Below are positions 60,623 to 64,000 of a stretch of DNA of 64,000 nucleotides, piece after piece. Source of the DNA: Neocallimastix lanati (nom. inval.) (Eukaryota > Neocallimastigomycota > Neocallimastigomycetes > Neocallimastigales > Neocallimastigaceae); the NCBI GenBank assembly GCA_016946835.1, contig JACVTC010000082.1:610001-674000 (forward strand), read 5' to 3'. The notes under the pieces are model-generated. The model did no database searches. It was not told the origin of the DNA and saw only the letters and a list, made by a program, of their open reading frames with translations. Position numbers and translations under genes: made by a program. Position 1 is the first letter of the stretch; every line of letters starts with the position of its first letter.

Positions 60623-61466
60623 AATGTAAATAAAAAAATGTAAACAATTAATTATAAAGTTCATTATATACAAATATATAAATATTAATATTTAAGATAT
60701 AATAATAAAATTAAATATATAAATAAAATTAATAATAACTTGTGGCTTAGATGAATAGGTATCTAAATATGGATGAGTAATTATACCATCAGGTTTTACA
60801 TGCTTTCCTACAACGATTTTCATACTTTCTGTTGGCATAACAACAAACTCTGGTGGAGTTAATGGATAATCAAACATAACCCAAACACCAATAGGTATAT
60901 TATAGGTAACATTTCTATATGTTACAGGAATAACACCTGTCATACCTAATAAATTATAAAAACATCCTCCAAATACTTTATACATATATATATATATATA
61001 TGTGTATAATTTGAATATTAAATTAGTTACATTTATAAACAAATAAATTTCTATCACATTCATTTTTATATTCTTACAAAACTAAATTTAAAATGATAAA
61101 ATTTCATCTTATTATTTACCGTGTCTATCAAATTTTGGATTTAATCCGTTATATTGTGTAAGTATTTCATCGAATTCTTCATAAATCCTGTCTTTATTAA
61201 CGTACTATAATTAATTTTATAATTTAAAAAATAATAATATACATTTAAATAATCCAATTGTATATTATATTTCAAATTTATAAATATATACCCAATTATA
61301 TATAATAAAAAGAATAATAAATTAATAGTAAATGTTAATTAAAATAATTCATTTATCCATTAATACTGTAAGTAATTATTAATTTTCAAAAAAGTGTAAA
61401 TTTATTTTAAATTACATTAGAACTTGTTAAGACTTGTTGAAGCCACTTCGCCGTTTCTGCATGCAT
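59176..61466 (-). CDS. TSG101: ESCRT-I subunit TSG101/VPS23
   Basis: Seven exons join in frame to 382 aa (human TSG101: 390): 61466-61416, 61204-61120, 60975-60740, 60523-60062, 59901-59771, 59502-59400 and 59256-59176. Residues 1-145 are the UEV domain, an inactive E2-like ubiquitin-binding fold: MTGVIPVTYRNVTYNIPIGV, FDYPLTPPEFVVMPT, VGKHVKPDGIITHPYL. A Pro/Asn-rich linker and a coiled coil (DKINKDIDTINDELKLKIDE) follow. The C-terminal steadiness box is complete (IEDMIYYLGKALTSEQINL, YYLKHIRALSREQFLKKVLI). TSG101 sorts ubiquitinated membrane proteins into multivesicular bodies. Exon 3 has an alternative acceptor at 60935-60936 that would omit the VFGGCFYNLL segment; the longer form aligns better with the family. 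Confidence 0.92.
59578..59750. repeat. TTATTTA and TTTA satellite in a TSG101 intron
   Basis: About 11 copies of the seven-base unit are followed by TTTA tetramers. The tract lies in the intron between TSG101 exons 5 and 6. Confidence 0.9.
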
Positions 61467-61786
61467 TTTAACTATATATATTTATTTATCTTTAAAATAT
61501 AATAATTAAAAAAAAAAATTAAAATAAAAAAAAAATTAAAATAAATTAAAATAAAATAATTGTGTAAAAATATTTAAAATATACTATTAATTCACAAAAT
61601 TTAATAGTTTTAATTATTCTTTAATTAATTATAAATATATATATTATTCAACTTTATATAATTATAGTTATATCATTGATGATAAAAAATATATATAATA
61701 AAATTGTTTCTTTATATCAAATAAAAATTAAATTCTTATTTCTTGAATAAAAAGCCAATACTTTAGATTTTTAAATTATTGATTAC

Positions 61787-61854
<68 letters not shown>

Positions 61855-62357
61855 TGTTTTTTTGGTTATTATAAAAATAAATAGAATTTATTTCATAAAA
61901 TTAATCGTTAACTTTTCTTCAAATAATACTCTAACTTATATATCTTCATGCAAATATAATCATAATATTATAAATAACTTAATAAAAAATAAAAATTGTA
62001 ATAATTACATAATATCCTTTATTGAATTTTATGCTTTATTATTTTTGTTTTTTTGTTTTTGTCTTTTTTTTTATTATTATTATTATATTGTTATTGTTGT
62101 TTTTGAAATTTCCTTTGTTATTGTTGTTTTTGAAATTCCTTTTGTTATTTTTTTTTTATTTTAATAAATTAGAATGATAAATAAATATAAATTTATAAAT
62201 ACTTATTTATCTTATCGATGTTTATTACTTATTATTTACAATATACAAATGATTTAAATGTATATTTAAAGATATATTTATAACTAATTGAAAGAATATA
62301 ATTAAAATTTAAAAATTAAATTATTAATAATATTAATTAAACATTAATTTTATTCAT

Positions 62358-62452
<95 letters not shown>

Positions 62453-64000
62453 TTTGATAATTTTTCTTTTTAAAAAAGTTTAAATTAATTTATATATTAA
62501 TCATAATTTGACATAAATTATTAAAACAATAGAGTATTTTTTAAAATCACAATAAAAAATTAATAGTACTAATAAAAAATAAACCATAGTAATTAAGATA
62601 TAATAATTAAGATGTAAGTATATTAATTATAACATAATAATAAAGGTATGTAATAATCATAGTAATAAAAATATTAAAATCGATATAAAATAGTTATTAC
62701 AGTTATATTTTACATATTTTTAATGTATAAACTTGAATAAATATAATTATAAATTTGTAAAAGAACAAAAAAATATAATTAGTATTAGTATTAGTATTAG
62801 TATTTAGTTAGTCATTTAGTTATTTAGCTATTTATTATTTATTATTTATTATTTATTATTTATTATTTATTATTTATTATTTATTATTTATTATTTATTA
62901 TTTATTATTTATTATTTATTATTTATTATTTATTATTTATTATTTATTATTTATTATTTATTATTTATTATTTATTATTTATTATTTATTATTTATTATT
63001 TATTATTTATTATTTATTATTTATTATTTATTATTTATTATTTATTATTTATTATTTATTATTTATTATTTATTATTTATTATTTATTATTTATTATTTA
63101 TTATTTATTATTTATTATTTATTATTTATTATTTATTATTTATTATTTATTATTTATTATTTATTATTTATTATTTATTATTTATTATTTATTATTTATT
63201 ATTTTATTATTTACTTATTTATTTGTTATTTATTTTTATTAAATATTTTCTTTAAACAATTTTCATGATAAAAATGTTTTTTTTGTTAAACTTTGATTTT
63301 TTCAAAATTGAAATTGAAATAAAAAAATAATAATTATAGTTTAAAAAAATTTTGGTAAATAAAATTATAATTAATATAATTATTATCATATTAGTATTAT
63401 GATTTTTTTAATATAGCAAAAGTTTAATGTGGCCTACAGTAGTAATATAAATTTATACAGTAGTACAATAATATGTAACAACATGTTAAATCATATTATT
63501 GAAGATAATTTTTTTAACAAATTTTAAAATATATATTAATCATTTATCATCAAATATTACTAAGAATTGACTATTTAACATTTAACACCAGTTAATATTC
63601 TTTATATATTATGAATAATTATGTCACTTGACGATAACAAGAAAGCAAGTATTATTAGGAAAAGAAGAATATTCTAAATTAATAAAAAATATTATAATAT
63701 ATATTAAATCTATTAAAATATAAAATTATTAAGGTCTTTAAGGTAAAACCATTAAATTATTGATTGTAAAAAAAAAATTTGGATAAAACTTTTTCCCAAA
63801 AATGATAAAACGTCTATATAACTGAAATTTTAAATTGCTTTTTCATATATTAATAAATTAAAATTCAAAATAAAATAAAAAAAAAGTTTCATTTTTATTT
63901 TTTTAAATATATGTTCATTTATATATATTTCCTATGGGTTCTAAAATTAACAAAAAAATATATAGAGTAAATTAGATAGAATTTAGTACTAATTAATGCA
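61467..64000. other. Noncoding right end with large microsatellites
   Basis: The TSG101 promoter should lie in the first few hundred bases. After that come a triplet AAT array (61787-61853), an Asn/Phe-like T-rich stretch without gene structure (62040-62165), a TTTA array (about 62357-62455), a (TTATTTA)n satellite (62829-63205) and AT-rich DNA to the end. No exon could be confirmed. Confidence 0.55.
62829..63205. repeat. (TTATTTA)n seven-base satellite
   Basis: More than 50 nearly perfect copies of a seven-base unit, the reverse complement of the TAATAAA unit at 29830-30052. Confidence 0.95.

Noticed and set aside
62829-63205. A regularly spaced array that might suggest CRISPR
   Set aside because: It is an uninterrupted seven-base satellite without spacers in a eukaryotic genome.
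63622-63678. Short frame starting MSLDDNKKASIIRKRRIF near the right edge
   Set aside because: Only 18 codons, no donor site before the stop and no recognisable continuation. It could be a first exon but cannot be supported.

Overview
The window is very AT-rich nuclear DNA from an intron-rich eukaryote. Genes carry many short introns with GT...AG ends, coding sequence is rich in Asn and Lys runs, and the intergenic DNA is dominated by AAT, AAAAT, TTTA and seven-base microsatellites. The gene set is opisthokont-like: a UTP20 homologue of almost the usual length, TSG101/VPS23, ZFPL1, an ubinuclein/HPC2 and a Reb1/TTF1-type Myb factor. A radial-spoke-head MORN protein (RSPH1-like) implies a motile flagellum. 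Together with the extreme AT content this fits a zoosporic fungus, most likely an anaerobic gut fungus (Neocallimastigomycota). That assignment is an inference.

Layout. Minus strand 1-2055: Myb/Reb1-like factor, cut off at the window edge. Minus 2682-4300: RSPH1-like gene in 8 exons. 4907-7765: remains of an unrecognised minus-strand gene with stops and frame breaks. 8499-10016: a decayed LTR element. 10368-20680: a Mutator-like (MULE) transposon with a 9-bp target duplication, inactive, carrying a Ty1/copia retrotransposon (14216-20346, 5-bp target duplication) nested inside it. Plus 21439-25289: an F-box/LRR gene of 20 exons in which almost every exon is one 23-residue LRR. 26519-26647: a lone relic exon of a TBC (Rab-GAP) gene beside a minisatellite. 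27653-29801: a young non-autonomous LTR element with identical LTRs and no long reading frame. Plus 32430-38992: ubinuclein/HPC2 homologue (1687 aa) with a huge Asn-rich tail. Minus 41016-43057: ZFPL1. Minus 45248-46360: a single-exon WDR5-like WD40 protein. Minus 48005-57834: UTP20 (2795 aa, 11 exons). Minus 59176-61466: TSG101 (382 aa, 7 exons). 61467-64000: repeats and noncoding DNA.

The host genes are housekeeping functions without an operon-like theme: rRNA processing (UTP20), probable rDNA or transcription factor (Reb1-like), chromatin assembly (ubinuclein, WDR5-like), ESCRT-I (TSG101), Golgi (ZFPL1), flagellum (RSPH1) and probable ubiquitin ligase adaptor (F-box/LRR). I assembled exons by hand from splice signals and reading phase. 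For every complete multi-exon host gene the exons sum to an intact frame. The most unusual items are the strictly modular LRR gene, the nested transposons with exact target duplications, and two LTR families that share a primer site matching the anticodon arm of tRNA-Lys(CUU).
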